This document shows, piece after piece, positions 16,183 through 25,606 of a DNA stretch of 64,000 nt (within the stretch, counting starts at the first letter, position 1; each line of letters starts with the position of its first letter). The position numbers and the translations under genes are program-made. The notes beneath the pieces were generated by a model, which was given only the letters and a program-made list of their open reading frames with translations, had not been told where the DNA came from and searched no databases. This DNA is from UBA1402 sp964575345. Lineage in GTDB: Bacteria; Bacteroidota; Bacteroidia; Bacteroidales; UBA1402. The stretch lies in contig CAZNQD010000001.1 in assembly GCA_964575345.1 (NCBI GenBank), positions 62,001-126,000 of the forward strand, written 5' to 3'.

Positions 16183-18696
16183 TTATTTCTCAGGTTTATC
16201 CGAGAGGATAATCTTGTTTTCGGTACTGTCTAATTCGACTAAAATATGCTTGCCTGCTTTGAATTTCTCACTCAAAATCACTTCAGCCAGTTCGTCTTCG
16301 AGGTATTTTTGAATGGCTCTTTTCAGTGGGCGGGCACCAAATTGCACATCATAGCCCTGTTCGGCAATGAAATTTTTGGCTTCGGCTGTAATACTGAGAG
16401 TATAACCGAGGTTTTCCACTCGCTGATAGAAGGATTTCAATTCCAGATCAATGATTTTCAAGATAGAATCTTTGGATAGCTGTTCAAAATACACTGTGTC
16501 GTCGATACGATTTAAAAATTCAGGAGCAAATGTTTTAGTTATTGCTTTATGAATCAGTGATTTAGAATAATCCTTTTGTTTGGTGGAATCCGGATAACCA
16601 AAGCCTACGCCTTTGCCGAATTCCTTGAGCTGTCGGGTGCCTACGTTGGAAGTCATAATCAGGATGGTGTTCTTGAAATCCACTCTGCGTCCCAGGCTGT
16701 CGGTGAGCCGGCCTTCGTCCATCACTTGCAGCAACAGGTTGAAGACGTCCGGATGGGCTTTTTCGATTTCGTCCAGCAGCAAGACGGAGTAGGGCCTGCG
16801 ACGGACTTTTTCGGTGAGCTGGCCTCCTTCTTCGTAGCCTATGTATCCGGGAGGAGCTCCAACCAGCCGCGATACGGTGAATTTTTCCATAAACTCGCTC
16901 ATATCAATGCGAATAAGCGAGTCGTTAGAGTCGAACATTGCTTCCGACAACAATTTGGCCAGGTGAGTTTTACCCACACCGGTAGGGCCGACAAACAAGA
17001 AAGTGCCAATGGGTTTATTGGGGTCTTTTAAGCCAACCCGGTTGCGTTGTATGGCTTTTACAACCGCTTCTACTGCCGTATCCTGTCCAATAATACGGCT
17101 TTTAAGCTCGTCCTTCATTTTGAGCAGCTTTTTGCTTTCTTCCTGGGCAATGCGCTGCAGAGGAACCCCGGACATCATGGCTACCACTTCGGCTATTTTT
17201 TCGTCGTCCACCGGCTGGCGGTTTTCGGTGAGTGTGGCTTCCCAGTCTGCTTTAAGAACGGCCAACTGTTTGAGTTGTTCCTTACTTTTGTCACGGTAAT
17301 CGGCGGCCAGTTCAAAGTTTTGCTCGTTGACGGCTTTCACTTTCAGCCTGTTGTTTTCGTCGATTTCTTTTTCGAGCAACTCTATGCTCTCCGGAACCTG
17401 AACATTGGAAATATGAACTCTGGAACCGGCTTCATCCATGGCGTCAATAGCCTTGTCGGGGAAATTACGGTCGGTAATATAGCGGTTGGTTAGCTGAACA
17501 CAAGCTCTCAGGGCTTCGTCAGAGTAAGTGACGTTGTGATGCTCTTCGTAGCGATCTTTGATATTCTTTAAAATCAAATAGGTTTCTTCGGGAGTAGTAG
17601 CATCGACAATGATTTTTTGGAAACGACGTTCCAGGGCTCCGTCTTTTTCGATGCTTTTTCTGTATTCATCGAGCGTTGTGGCCCCTATACATTGTATTTC
17701 GCCTCTTGACAAAGCCGGTTTCAGCATGTTGGCTGCATCCATGGAACCGCTGGCATTGCCGGCACCGACTAAAGTGTGGATTTCATCAATAAATAATATG
17801 ATGTCGGGATTTTTTTGCAGTTCGTTCAAAACGGCTTTCATCCTTTCTTCAAATTGTCCACGGTATTTCGTGCCGGCCACCATGGAAGCAAGGTCCAGAG
17901 ATATAACCCTTTTATCAAACAACATACGCGACACCTTGCGTTGCACTATGCGCAGGGCTAAACCTTCGACAATGGCTGATTTGCCCACACCTGGCTCTCC
18001 GATAAGTACCGGATTGTTTTTCTTTCTTCTGCTCAAAATCTGGGCCAGTCTCAGGGTTTCCTTTTCACGTCCCACAATGGGGTCGAGTCTGCCTTCCAGA
18101 GCGGCTTTTGTAAGATCGTTGCCAAAATTGTCCAGGGCAGGAGTGTCCTTACCGGCACCGGGTCTTTCCTGAGTTTTCTGAAAGATGTCGGGTTTGTTGC
18201 CGGCACTGTATTCTTCGGCTTCATCGTCTTCTTCGTCGGTAAACTCAGGCCCCGAAGTGGGGTATTTTTTTTCGTAAAACAGGCTGCGCAGGGTATCCCA
18301 TTGTACTCCTTCGTTGTTGAGGACGTTGGCCGCCAAATTGTTTTTCTCTTTCAGTATAGCTAAAAGAATATGTTCTGTATCCATTATTTCACTTTTCATT
18401 CCGTGTGCTTCGAGCAAACCCATTTTGAGAACCCGCTCAGTGGATGCGCTCAGAGGTAAATCAACGGGATCCTGAATCATCTTGTCCTGCCTGATTTGTT
18501 TCTCGATGGATTGCTTCACAAAAGCTACATCCACATTGAGTCTGCTAAGGTATATCAGGGCTTTGCTGTTTTTCTCCCTCAATATTCCCAATAAAAGATG
18601 TTCAGGATCAATAACGGCGTTGCCCAACCTGCGGGCTTCTTCGTTGCTGAATCCTAAAACCTCGAGTACATCTTTGGAAAATTTATTTGTATTCAT
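16183..18696 (-). CDS. clpC: ATP-dependent Clp protease, ATP-binding subunit ClpC
   Basis: A class I Hsp100 unfoldase of 837 residues that feeds substrates to ClpP. It has two Clp_N repeats (about 1-145), a first AAA+ domain with Walker A GEPGVGKS, a short UVR-type middle domain (around EQNFELAADYRDKS) that marks ClpC rather than ClpA or ClpB, and a second AAA+ domain with GPTGVGKT. The VGF loop needed for docking to ClpP appears as GVGFGY late in the second AAA+ domain. The ATG at 18696 is chosen over an upstream TTG at 18717. It is divergent from gyrA. No clpP is present in the window. Confidence 0.94.
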   Translation of the reverse strand: MNTNKFSKDVLEVLGFSNEEARRLGNAVIDPEHLLLGILREKNSKALIYLSRLNVDVAFVKQSIEKQIRQDKMIQDPVDLPLSASTERVLKMGLLEAHGMKSEIMDTEHILLAILKEKNNLAANVLNNEGVQWDTLRSLFYEKKYPTSGPEFTDEEDDEAEEYSAGNKPDIFQKTQERPGAGKDTPALDNFGNDLTKAALEGRLDPIVGREKETLRLAQILSRRKKNNPVLIGEPGVGKSAIVEGLALRIVQRKVSRMLFDKRVISLDLASMVAGTKYRGQFEERMKAVLNELQKNPDIILFIDEIHTLVGAGNASGSMDAANMLKPALSRGEIQCIGATTLDEYRKSIEKDGALERRFQKIIVDATTPEETYLILKNIKDRYEEHHNVTYSDEALRACVQLTNRYITDRNFPDKAIDAMDEAGSRVHISNVQVPESIELLEKEIDENNRLKVKAVNEQNFELAADYRDKSKEQLKQLAVLKADWEATLTENRQPVDDEKIAEVVAMMSGVPLQRIAQEESKKLLKMKDELKSRIIGQDTAVEAVVKAIQRNRVGLKDPNKPIGTFLFVGPTGVGKTHLAKLLSEAMFDSNDSLIRIDMSEFMEKFTVSRLVGAPPGYIGYEEGGQLTEKVRRRPYSVLLLDEIEKAHPDVFNLLLQVMDEGRLTDSLGRRVDFKNTILIMTSNVGTRQLKEFGKGVGFGYPDSTKQKDYSKSLIHKAITKTFAPEFLNRIDDTVYFEQLSKDSILKIIDLELKSFYQRVENLGYTLSITAEAKNFIAEQGYDVQFGARPLKRAIQKYLEDELAEVILSEKFKAGKHILVELDSTENKIILSDKPEK

Positions 18697-18871
18697 CCTA
18701 AAAATCTTTCTGTTCAAAATGTAAGACCTACGGTAAACATTTATATGGTCAAAATTACTTGTTTTCTATCAATTTCTGGTTACTATAAGCAAAAAACTTG
18801 CCAAAAGACAAAATGTCAGTATAGATTGCCTTGAAAGTAGCTTGATTCCTTGAATTTATTGCTGTTTTTTT

Positions 18872-18902
18872 TTGCTCAGTCTTTCAAAAAGTACTACATT
18901 AG
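18872..18902 (+). promoter_or_regulatory. Probable gyrA promoter
   Basis: TTG at 18872-18874 and TACATTAG at 18895-18902, 20 nt apart. The -7 element has one mismatch from TAnnTTTG. The gyrA ATG is 35 nt downstream. Confidence 0.5.
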
Positions 18903-18937
18903 CGTGTTTTTATTTTAACTGTAAAGATTTTTTTCAA

Positions 18938-21490
18938 ATGATTGATGAAGAAAGAGTTATAAGGGTTAACATTGAAGAGGAAATGAAATCTTCTTACATA
19001 GATTATTCTATGTCAGTCATTGTTTCCCGAGCCTTGCCCGATGTACGTGACGGCATGAAGCCGGTACACCGCAGAGTGTTGTTTGGTATGAATGAATTAG
19101 GCAATAATTCAGACAAACCCTACAAGAAGTCAGCCAGAATTGTGGGTGATGTTCTTGGTAAGTACCATCCACATGGGGATTCTTCTGTATATTTCACCAT
19201 GGTACGTCTTGCCCAGGACTGGTCTATGCGCTATCCTTTGGTAGACGGACAGGGCAACTTCGGTTCAGTTGACGGCGACAGCCCTGCAGCCATGCGTTAC
19301 ACGGAATGTCGCTTGCGCAAGATTGCAGAAGATATGTTGGTTGATATCGACAAAGAGACCATCGATTTCCAGCTGAACTTTGACGATACACTTAAAGAAC
19401 CGACAGTGTTGCCCACTCGTATTCCCAACCTGCTTGTAAACGGAGCATCCGGTATTGCTGTCGGTATGGCTACCAATATGCCCCCCCATAATTTATCGGA
19501 AATTGTGGACGGTACTATTGCCTACATTGACAACAACGGCATCAGCATAGAAGAATTGATGAAATACGTCATAGCTCCTGATTTCCCCACCGGTGGTTAT
19601 ATTTACGGATATTCAGGTGTGAAGGAAGCGTTCGAGACAGGAAGAGGCCGTATTGTGATCCGCGCCAAAGCCGATATTGAGAACGGCCCTCAACACGATA
19701 AAATAATTATAAGTGAGATTCCTTATCTGGTCAACAAGGCGGAACTTATTAAAAGTATAGCAGATCTCACCATAGACAAGAAGATCGAAGGCATTTCGAA
19801 CGTAAACGACGAATCGGATCGCAGCGGTATGCGCATAGTTGTGGATATCAAACGCGATGCCAATTCTAATGTGGTGCTCAACAAATTGTTCAAGATGACG
19901 GCTTTGCAGTCTTCTTTCAGTGTAAACAATATTGCCCTGGTACACGGACGTCCCCGCATGTTGAATCTCAAGGACTTGATTCGTCACTTTGTTGATCACA
20001 GGCACGACGTGGTGAACCGCAGAACCCAGTATGAATTGAATGAAGCTGAAAAACGGGCTCATATTTTACAGGGCCTGATTATAGCCTGCGATAATATAGA
20101 CCGTATTATTGCCCTGATCAAAGCCTCCAATTCTCCGGATGATGCCAGAGCTGCCTTAATGGAAGCTTTTGATCTGAGTGAATTGCAGGCACGGGCTATC
20201 GTTGAAATGAGGCTGCGTCAGCTTACCGGATTGGAAGTAGACAAATTGCATAAGGAATTTGAAGAATTGACCCAAAAAATTGCCTGGTACAAAGAAATCC
20301 TGGCCAATGTGAGTTTGAGGATGAACATTATCAAAGAAGAATTACTCGAAATTAAGAATAAGTACGGTGATACCAGACGTTCAGAAATTGTATACGCTTC
20401 GGAGGATTTCAATCCCGAAGACTTCTATGCTGATGATCAGATGATTATCACCATTTCACACCTGGGCTACATAAAACGGACACCTTTGGCTGATTTCAGG
20501 TCTCAAAACCGGGGCGGGGTAGGTTCCCGAGGCAGCGAAACCCGCGACGAAGACTTCGTGGAATACATCTATCCGGCCACCATGCACAACACCATGATGT
20601 TCTTTACTCAAAAAGGCAAGTGTTACTGGCTTAAAGTGTACGAAATTCCCGAAGGTTCCAAAAATTCCAAAGGCCGGGCTATTCAGAACCTGCTTAATAT
20701 TGATGCCGAAGACAAAGTAAATGCGTTCATTCGGGTGGCAAGCCTCGACGACAAAGAATTCAACGATACGCACAATCTGATTTTTGCCACCAAGCAGGGT
20801 ATAATCAAAAAAACTTCGCTGGAGGCTTATTCCAGGCCCCGGAACAATGGAGTAAATGCAATAACCATACGCGAAGATGATCAGGTGATTCAGGTTCGCC
20901 TGACCGACGGAAACAGCGAAATCATTCTGGCAAACAGGAACGGACGCGCTATTCGTTTCCACGAAAAGAACGTCAGGCCTATGGGCCGCACGGCTACCGG
21001 CGTAAGGGGTATGCATATTGATGAAGACGGCCAGGACGAAGTCATCGGAATGATTATTGTTTCGGAAAACGAAAGCATTATGGTGGTTTCCGAACAAGGC
21101 TACGGCAAACGTTCCGAAGTGGATGATTATCGTATTACCAACAGGGGAGGGAAGGGTGTTAAAACTTTGAATATAACCGAAAAAACCGGTAAATTAGTGG
21201 CCATTAAGTCGGTAAACGACGAAAACGACCTGATGATTATTAACAAATCCGGTATCGTCATCAGACTCCCTTTGGCTAATGTCCGCATTATGGGCAGAGC
21301 CACCCAGGGGGTCCGGCTGATCAATCTGGAAAAGCACAACGATCAGATCGGCTCTGTTTGCAAAGTGAGTTCAGAAAAAGAGGAAGAACTGGAAATAGTT
21401 AATCAGGGTAATTCGGACGAAGAGCAGTTCATTCAGGATGAGGAACAATTTTCAGCAAATCAAAATCAACTGCCGACAGATGAGAATTAA
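18938..21490 (+). CDS. gyrA: DNA gyrase subunit A
   Basis: GyrA is the strand-breaking subunit of gyrase. The 850-residue protein has the winged-helix/tower region with catalytic Tyr121 in AAMRYTE, the quinolone-resistance region HPHGDSSVYF with Ser82 intact (equivalent to E. coli Ser83), and Phe86 where E. coli has Asp87. The C-terminal domain carries beta-pinwheel repeats and a GyrA-box-like QNRGGVGSRGS, which favours GyrA over ParC. The acidic C-terminal tail is longer than the pinwheel needs. The ATG at 18938 is used; an upstream in-frame extension to 18872 overlaps the promoter. Confidence 0.93.
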   Translation: MIDEERVIRVNIEEEMKSSYIDYSMSVIVSRALPDVRDGMKPVHRRVLFGMNELGNNSDKPYKKSARIVGDVLGKYHPHGDSSVYFTMVRLAQDWSMRYPLVDGQGNFGSVDGDSPAAMRYTECRLRKIAEDMLVDIDKETIDFQLNFDDTLKEPTVLPTRIPNLLVNGASGIAVGMATNMPPHNLSEIVDGTIAYIDNNGISIEELMKYVIAPDFPTGGYIYGYSGVKEAFETGRGRIVIRAKADIENGPQHDKIIISEIPYLVNKAELIKSIADLTIDKKIEGISNVNDESDRSGMRIVVDIKRDANSNVVLNKLFKMTALQSSFSVNNIALVHGRPRMLNLKDLIRHFVDHRHDVVNRRTQYELNEAEKRAHILQGLIIACDNIDRIIALIKASNSPDDARAALMEAFDLSELQARAIVEMRLRQLTGLEVDKLHKEFEELTQKIAWYKEILANVSLRMNIIKEELLEIKNKYGDTRRSEIVYASEDFNPEDFYADDQMIITISHLGYIKRTPLADFRSQNRGGVGSRGSETRDEDFVEYIYPATMHNTMMFFTQKGKCYWLKVYEIPEGSKNSKGRAIQNLLNIDAEDKVNAFIRVASLDDKEFNDTHNLIFATKQGIIKKTSLEAYSRPRNNGVNAITIREDDQVIQVRLTDGNSEIILANRNGRAIRFHEKNVRPMGRTATGVRGMHIDEDGQDEVIGMIIVSENESIMVVSEQGYGKRSEVDDYRITNRGGKGVKTLNITEKTGKLVAIKSVNDENDLMIINKSGIVIRLPLANVRIMGRATQGVRLINLEKHNDQIGSVCKVSSEKEEELEIVNQGNSDEEQFIQDEEQFSANQNQLPTDEN

Positions 21491-21500
21491 TGCTCATCTA

Positions 21501-21530
21501 TTGATAAAATAAAATTCAGATGTATATTTG
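21501..21530 (+). promoter_or_regulatory. Promoter for the TPR protein gene
   Basis: TTG at 21501-21503 and TATATTTG at 21523-21530, 19 nt apart, directly after the gyrA stop. The TPR gene is therefore probably transcribed on its own as well as by read-through. Confidence 0.7.
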
Positions 21531-21558
21531 TATATAAAACATCAACAACATTAAAAAA

Positions 21559-22815
21559 ATGAATCAAATGAAAAAGATTGCTTTTTTACTTACAGCCATC
21601 CTTTTATTGTGTGGATGTAACAGCTATGCACAAATTAAAAACGTGCGTAAGGCCAAAGCCAGACTGAATGCAGAGACACCTAATTTTGTCGAAGCCAGAG
21701 ACGCCATTGAGCCGGCATTGAGCGATTCAATCACTAAAACAATGGCTGATACCTGGTTTACAGCCGGTAAGATTTATTATAAATTGTTCGACCAGGAACA
21801 AAAGAAAGAGTGGAACGGAGCCAAAGCGGATGGAGAATTGATGGCAAAGTCACTGGCAAATTGTTACGATTCTTTTGTGATAGCCGATTCTTTGGATCAG
21901 ATGCCCAACGACAAGGGTAAAGTGAAACCTAAGTTTCGTAAGTCCATTACAGAAATGGTAAAAGCCATGCAAAATGGTTTTATTAATTCCGGCTCTTTTT
22001 ATTTTAAAAAGCAGGATTACCAAAGCGCTATCAGGATGTTCGAATATTATCTGGATTATCCAAATCTGAAATTTTGGACTGAGGAAGAAAAGTTGGGCTA
22101 TCAGAAAGATACCATGATTGACGAGATTCAATATTATTGCGGTGCTTCGGCTTCTCAGGACGGAGATTCCAAAACAGCCATCAAATATTTTACCATGCTG
22201 TTGGATGTCTATAAACCACAGGAAGATATGTATCAATTCCTGATATATGAATACGGACGATTAAAAGATTCAGTTAACTTGCTGGAAATGTATAAGATGG
22301 GTGTTCAGAAGTTCCCGCAAAATCCTTTTTATGCCCGTAGTCTTATTAACGTTTATTTAAATAAGAATGATTTGGCCGAAGCTCTGATCTGGATTGACAA
22401 AGCCATCGAAGAAGACTCTGTGAATGCCACTTTGTGGGATGTAAAAGGCCGGATTTACGAAAGTCAGAAGAATCTTGAGGAAGCCGAGCGTTGTTTTTTA
22501 AAAGCTATTGAGATGGATCCCGATTTTGAACCTGCTTTGGGGAATGTAGGCCGTATCTATTATAACAGAGCCGTCGAAGAACTTGACCGTGTAAATGCCA
22601 TTAGAGACGACAAGATTTATCGCCGCGAAAAAGCCAAAATGAAAGAGGTATTTGAAAAACCTTTGCCTTATATGGAAAAAGCGCACAAATTTAATCCTGA
22701 GGAAAGGGACTATATTATTGCCCTGAGAGGTATTTATTATAATTTAGGCAAGGGCTACGAAAAGAAATACGAAGAAATGGATACGCTTATGAAACAAGGG
22801 CGATCAACTGATTAG
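21559..22815 (+). CDS. Tetratricopeptide-repeat exported protein
   Basis: A 418-residue protein with an N-terminal signal peptide ending LLLCGCNSYAQ. The cysteine suggests a lipoprotein, although cleavage after the AQ-type site is also possible. The body is helical, with TPR motifs most evident at about 230-345 (for example ALIWIDKAIEEDSVN followed by a second repeat containing AERCFLKAIEMDPD). Proteins of this type commonly follow gyrA in Bacteroidales and are of unknown function, presumably periplasmic scaffolds. A strong terminator follows. Confidence 0.82.
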   Translation: MNQMKKIAFLLTAILLLCGCNSYAQIKNVRKAKARLNAETPNFVEARDAIEPALSDSITKTMADTWFTAGKIYYKLFDQEQKKEWNGAKADGELMAKSLANCYDSFVIADSLDQMPNDKGKVKPKFRKSITEMVKAMQNGFINSGSFYFKKQDYQSAIRMFEYYLDYPNLKFWTEEEKLGYQKDTMIDEIQYYCGASASQDGDSKTAIKYFTMLLDVYKPQEDMYQFLIYEYGRLKDSVNLLEMYKMGVQKFPQNPFYARSLINVYLNKNDLAEALIWIDKAIEEDSVNATLWDVKGRIYESQKNLEEAERCFLKAIEMDPDFEPALGNVGRIYYNRAVEELDRVNAIRDDKIYRREKAKMKEVFEKPLPYMEKAHKFNPEERDYIIALRGIYYNLGKGYEKKYEEMDTLMKQGRSTD

Positions 22816-22874
22816 TATTTAGCCCATAATTAATATTATGTTGAATAGAAATAATAAGCTATAACCCTATCGAT

Positions 22875-22908
22875 AAAAAAAGCTGTTTCCTAAAGGGACA
22901 GCTTTTTT
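22875..22908 (+). terminator. Rho-independent terminator after the TPR gene
   Basis: AAAAAAGCTGT and its perfect complement ACAGCTTTTTT form an 11-bp stem with a short loop and a T-tract. The symmetry of A and T tracts allows it to work for the convergent porin-like gene as well. Confidence 0.88.
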
Positions 22909-22963
22909 AATTATATAAAACTGCATACATTGTAAATGCATCCGGCCGGCAAGCCGGCTTTAT

Positions 22964-24283
22964 TCAAAACAAATACATTATAATTGCATGTAGCCGGCAA
23001 GCTGAAGTATAATCATCAGCAGAAATTCTAAATTGATTGTTTGAGTTTTTGTTCAGGCTCCCCCAGTTGGCTCCGTTGTATTCTAATTCGAGGCCCATGC
23101 GCCAGTTTTTGGGATTGTAGGTGTATGTAAGCATTACGCGAAACATATCCCGAATATACTGGTATTGATTGTTGGAGGGAATTAACTCTGAGCCAAAACC
23201 ATAAAAACTATACGTGTTTTCATCTGTCGAAGCAGTACTGCCCAGTATGGCTGAATAAGCTCCGAAAAGGCCCAGTTGATGAAGCTGGCCGTATTGTATT
23301 TGCGTAAAGCTGGACAAACTGTTTAAAGATAAGTATTTATGGTCATTATCAATAATATATCCCCCGATTATACTGTGATCACTCAAATTTTGTCCAAGCA
23401 GGGTTTTGCTCATAAACATCAGTTTGTTATAAGTATACATCAGATAGGCTGTTCCTGAGTATGTGTTTAATAATCTGGTGTTTATGTGTTCAATATTTGA
23501 ATTGTCAATCCAGGTTTTTTCGGGACGTAAAGCTTTGTAATCACCTCCTATGCCCATAATAAGCTTGCCACAGTTGTATTCAGCTCCCAAAAACACATTG
23601 GGAATGACGGCGTCTTTTTGATATTGAATGCTTTTTCCCTTAGGACCCGAAGAAGTATACATCAGTTGATAAATTGCAGCTGCCGTCAGGTTAAAGTCTT
23701 GATTCTTATAATTATAGCGTATTTGTGGGCTGCGGTTAAAAGCCTGAAAGGGAGCTCCGGTATTCAAGGATACCACATTAGGCATCAACTGTTCTACGAA
23801 TAGCGGATGCCAGGTCTGCCCCACTATCAAACGGCTGTTTTCCCAATCCAACTGACTGTAAGCCTTGCGTATACGCACTAAAACATAGTCAGAGCTGCCT
23901 CCAAAGTCGGTTTCGATGATACCCGTATGTTTTTGAGCACCCAATATACCGGCAGAGTTGAATTTCAATCCCATACGGGTGGTAATGCTCGAAAGGCCTG
24001 CCGAAGGGCTGTTGTTGAGGTCCTCTCCTATTCCGTTCAGGTACTTGGGCATGGGATAAAGTGGAAATAAATCCAGAACGGCGGCACGGGTATTCCGGTT
24101 TTGTACAAAAAAATCGCTGCGTATAAAACCGTACAGTTCCCAGGTCTTCGCTGAAATTTCGCTCCCGGCAGCGTTTTGAGTTGTGTTTTGAGTTTCGCTC
24201 CCGGCAATAGTTTGAGCTGAGTTTTGAGCCGTGCAAGGTAAACTAAGTAAAATACTACAAATCAGTGCAAAATTTCTGTTCAT
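22964..24283 (-). CDS. Outer-membrane porin-like protein
   Basis: A 439-residue exported protein: a signal peptide of about 19 residues (ending SLPCTAQ), a polar linker made of a 12-residue unit repeated twice, then alternating hydrophobic/polar strands throughout and a C-terminal aromatic (YLF), as in outer-membrane barrels. The opening WELYGFIRSDFF with SSITTRMGLKF resembles DcaP-type or trimeric porin-like proteins. No specific substrate can be named. I use the ATG at 24283; a TTG lies two codons upstream. It is 15 nt downstream of rimO on the same strand and may be read from that operon. Confidence 0.75.
   Translation of the reverse strand: MNRNFALICSILLSLPCTAQNSAQTIAGSETQNTTQNAAGSEISAKTWELYGFIRSDFFVQNRNTRAAVLDLFPLYPMPKYLNGIGEDLNNSPSAGLSSITTRMGLKFNSAGILGAQKHTGIIETDFGGSSDYVLVRIRKAYSQLDWENSRLIVGQTWHPLFVEQLMPNVVSLNTGAPFQAFNRSPQIRYNYKNQDFNLTAAAIYQLMYTSSGPKGKSIQYQKDAVIPNVFLGAEYNCGKLIMGIGGDYKALRPEKTWIDNSNIEHINTRLLNTYSGTAYLMYTYNKLMFMSKTLLGQNLSDHSIIGGYIIDNDHKYLSLNSLSSFTQIQYGQLHQLGLFGAYSAILGSTASTDENTYSFYGFGSELIPSNNQYQYIRDMFRVMLTYTYNPKNWRMGLELEYNGANWGSLNKNSNNQFRISADDYTSACRLHAIIMYLF
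24157..24228. repeat. 36-bp tandem duplication in the porin-like gene
   Basis: Two directly adjacent 36-bp copies (24157-24192 and 24193-24228), identical at 30 of 36 positions by my alignment. They encode two 12-residue units (QNSAQTIAGSET and QNTTQNAAGSEI) in the linker just after the signal peptide. The length is a multiple of three, so the frame is kept. Confidence 0.85.
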
Positions 24284-24298
24284 GCTCAAAGGAGTTAA

Positions 24299-25606
24299 TT
24301 AGGATTCAATCTTAGCGTACAAATCGTATATACCGGCATCGTAAATTTCGGCACGGTAATACTCACCGATTCTAAGTGTCTGTGTTTTATCAATAAATAC
24401 TTCCGGATCGACTTCGGGAGAATCGAATTGGGTTCTGGCTATGTAAAAGTCCGGATCTTCCCTGTCAATTATGACCTTGTGAACTTGTCCGATTTTTTCC
24501 CGGTTCAAGGAAGCGGCAATTTCCTGCTGTATGTTCATCAGCTCATCCAGCCGGGCTTGTTTGATTTCCTGTGGAACATCGTCGGTATAATGCCTGTGAG
24601 CGTAAGTGCCTTCTTCGTCGGAATAGGCAAATGCGCCCATGCGCTCAAATCTCAGTTCTCGTACAAACTGTTTGAGAGCCTGAAAATCTGCTTCGGTTTC
24701 TCCCGGATGCCCTACCATCAGGGTAGTTCTTAAATGTATGCCCGGTACCTCACGGCGAATGCGTTCAATTAGTTTCAGCGTAGAGTCATAATCAATACGG
24801 CGGCGCATTTTTTGCAGCATTCCGTCGCTGCAATGTTGCAGAGCCATATCCAGGTATTTACACACATTATCACGTTCGCGGATAAGCGGCAGGATATCGT
24901 AAGGAAAATGCTGCGGATAGGTATAATGCAGACGCAACCATTCTACTCCCGGAATGTCGGCAATAGTTTCGACCAATTTGGCCAATTGGTAATCTTTATA
25001 CAGGTCTTTGCCGTAATAGGACAAGTCTTGGGCAATCAGTTGAAATTCCTTGACTCCATTATTTGTTAAGTCGGTGATTTCCTGAGCAATATCTTCGATC
25101 TTTCTGGAGCGGTGCCTGCCGGTAATAAGAGGTATGGCGCAAAAAGAACAGTTGCGGTTACATCCTTCCGATATTTTAATGTAGGCGTAATGAGAGGGTG
25201 TCGTGAGGATGCGACTATTTTTGTTTGCTTCATGGTATTCTTCTCCAAGTTCGCTTAGTATGTTTTGCCAGTTGAATTTACCGAAATAGGCGTCCACTTC
25301 GGGAATTTCTGCTTCCAGGTCGTTCATGTAACGTTCTGATAAACATCCCATTACAATAAGTTTCCTGATTTCGCCCCGCTTACGGGCAGCCGCGTATTGC
25401 AAAATAACATCGATGGATTCTTCTTTGGCATCCTGAATGAAACCACAGGTATTAATTATGACCACTCCCCCTTCGGCATCGTCGGAATTGTGTTTAATGC
25501 GATAACCGGCTCTTTGAAGCTGATAAAGTAATTGCTCTGAATCTACCAGGTTTTTGGAACAGCCCAGAGAGATAATACTGGCAACTTTAGGAGTCTTTTT
25601 ATTCAT
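24299..25606 (-). CDS. rimO: Ribosomal protein S12 methylthiotransferase
   Basis: RimO adds a methylthio group to the conserved Asp of ribosomal protein uS12 using two [4Fe-4S] clusters and SAM. The 435-residue protein has the N-terminal MTTase domain with Cys16, Cys54 and Cys88, the radical-SAM triad Cys149, Cys153 and Cys156 in CNRNCSFC, and a C-terminal TRAM domain. The short gap and SLGCSKNLVDSE opening favour RimO over MiaB. The ATG overlaps the ftsY stop by one base, so the two are coupled. Confidence 0.95.
   Translation of the reverse strand: MNKKTPKVASIISLGCSKNLVDSEQLLYQLQRAGYRIKHNSDDAEGGVVIINTCGFIQDAKEESIDVILQYAAARKRGEIRKLIVMGCLSERYMNDLEAEIPEVDAYFGKFNWQNILSELGEEYHEANKNSRILTTPSHYAYIKISEGCNRNCSFCAIPLITGRHRSRKIEDIAQEITDLTNNGVKEFQLIAQDLSYYGKDLYKDYQLAKLVETIADIPGVEWLRLHYTYPQHFPYDILPLIRERDNVCKYLDMALQHCSDGMLQKMRRRIDYDSTLKLIERIRREVPGIHLRTTLMVGHPGETEADFQALKQFVRELRFERMGAFAYSDEEGTYAHRHYTDDVPQEIKQARLDELMNIQQEIAASLNREKIGQVHKVIIDREDPDFYIARTQFDSPEVDPEVFIDKTQTLRIGEYYRAEIYDAGIYDLYAKIES

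Noticed and set aside
18938..21490. Assignment to ParC (topoisomerase IV) rather than GyrA
   Set aside because: The C-terminal domain has a GyrA-box-like motif and pinwheel repeats, and the following TPR gene is a frequent gyrA neighbour in this order.
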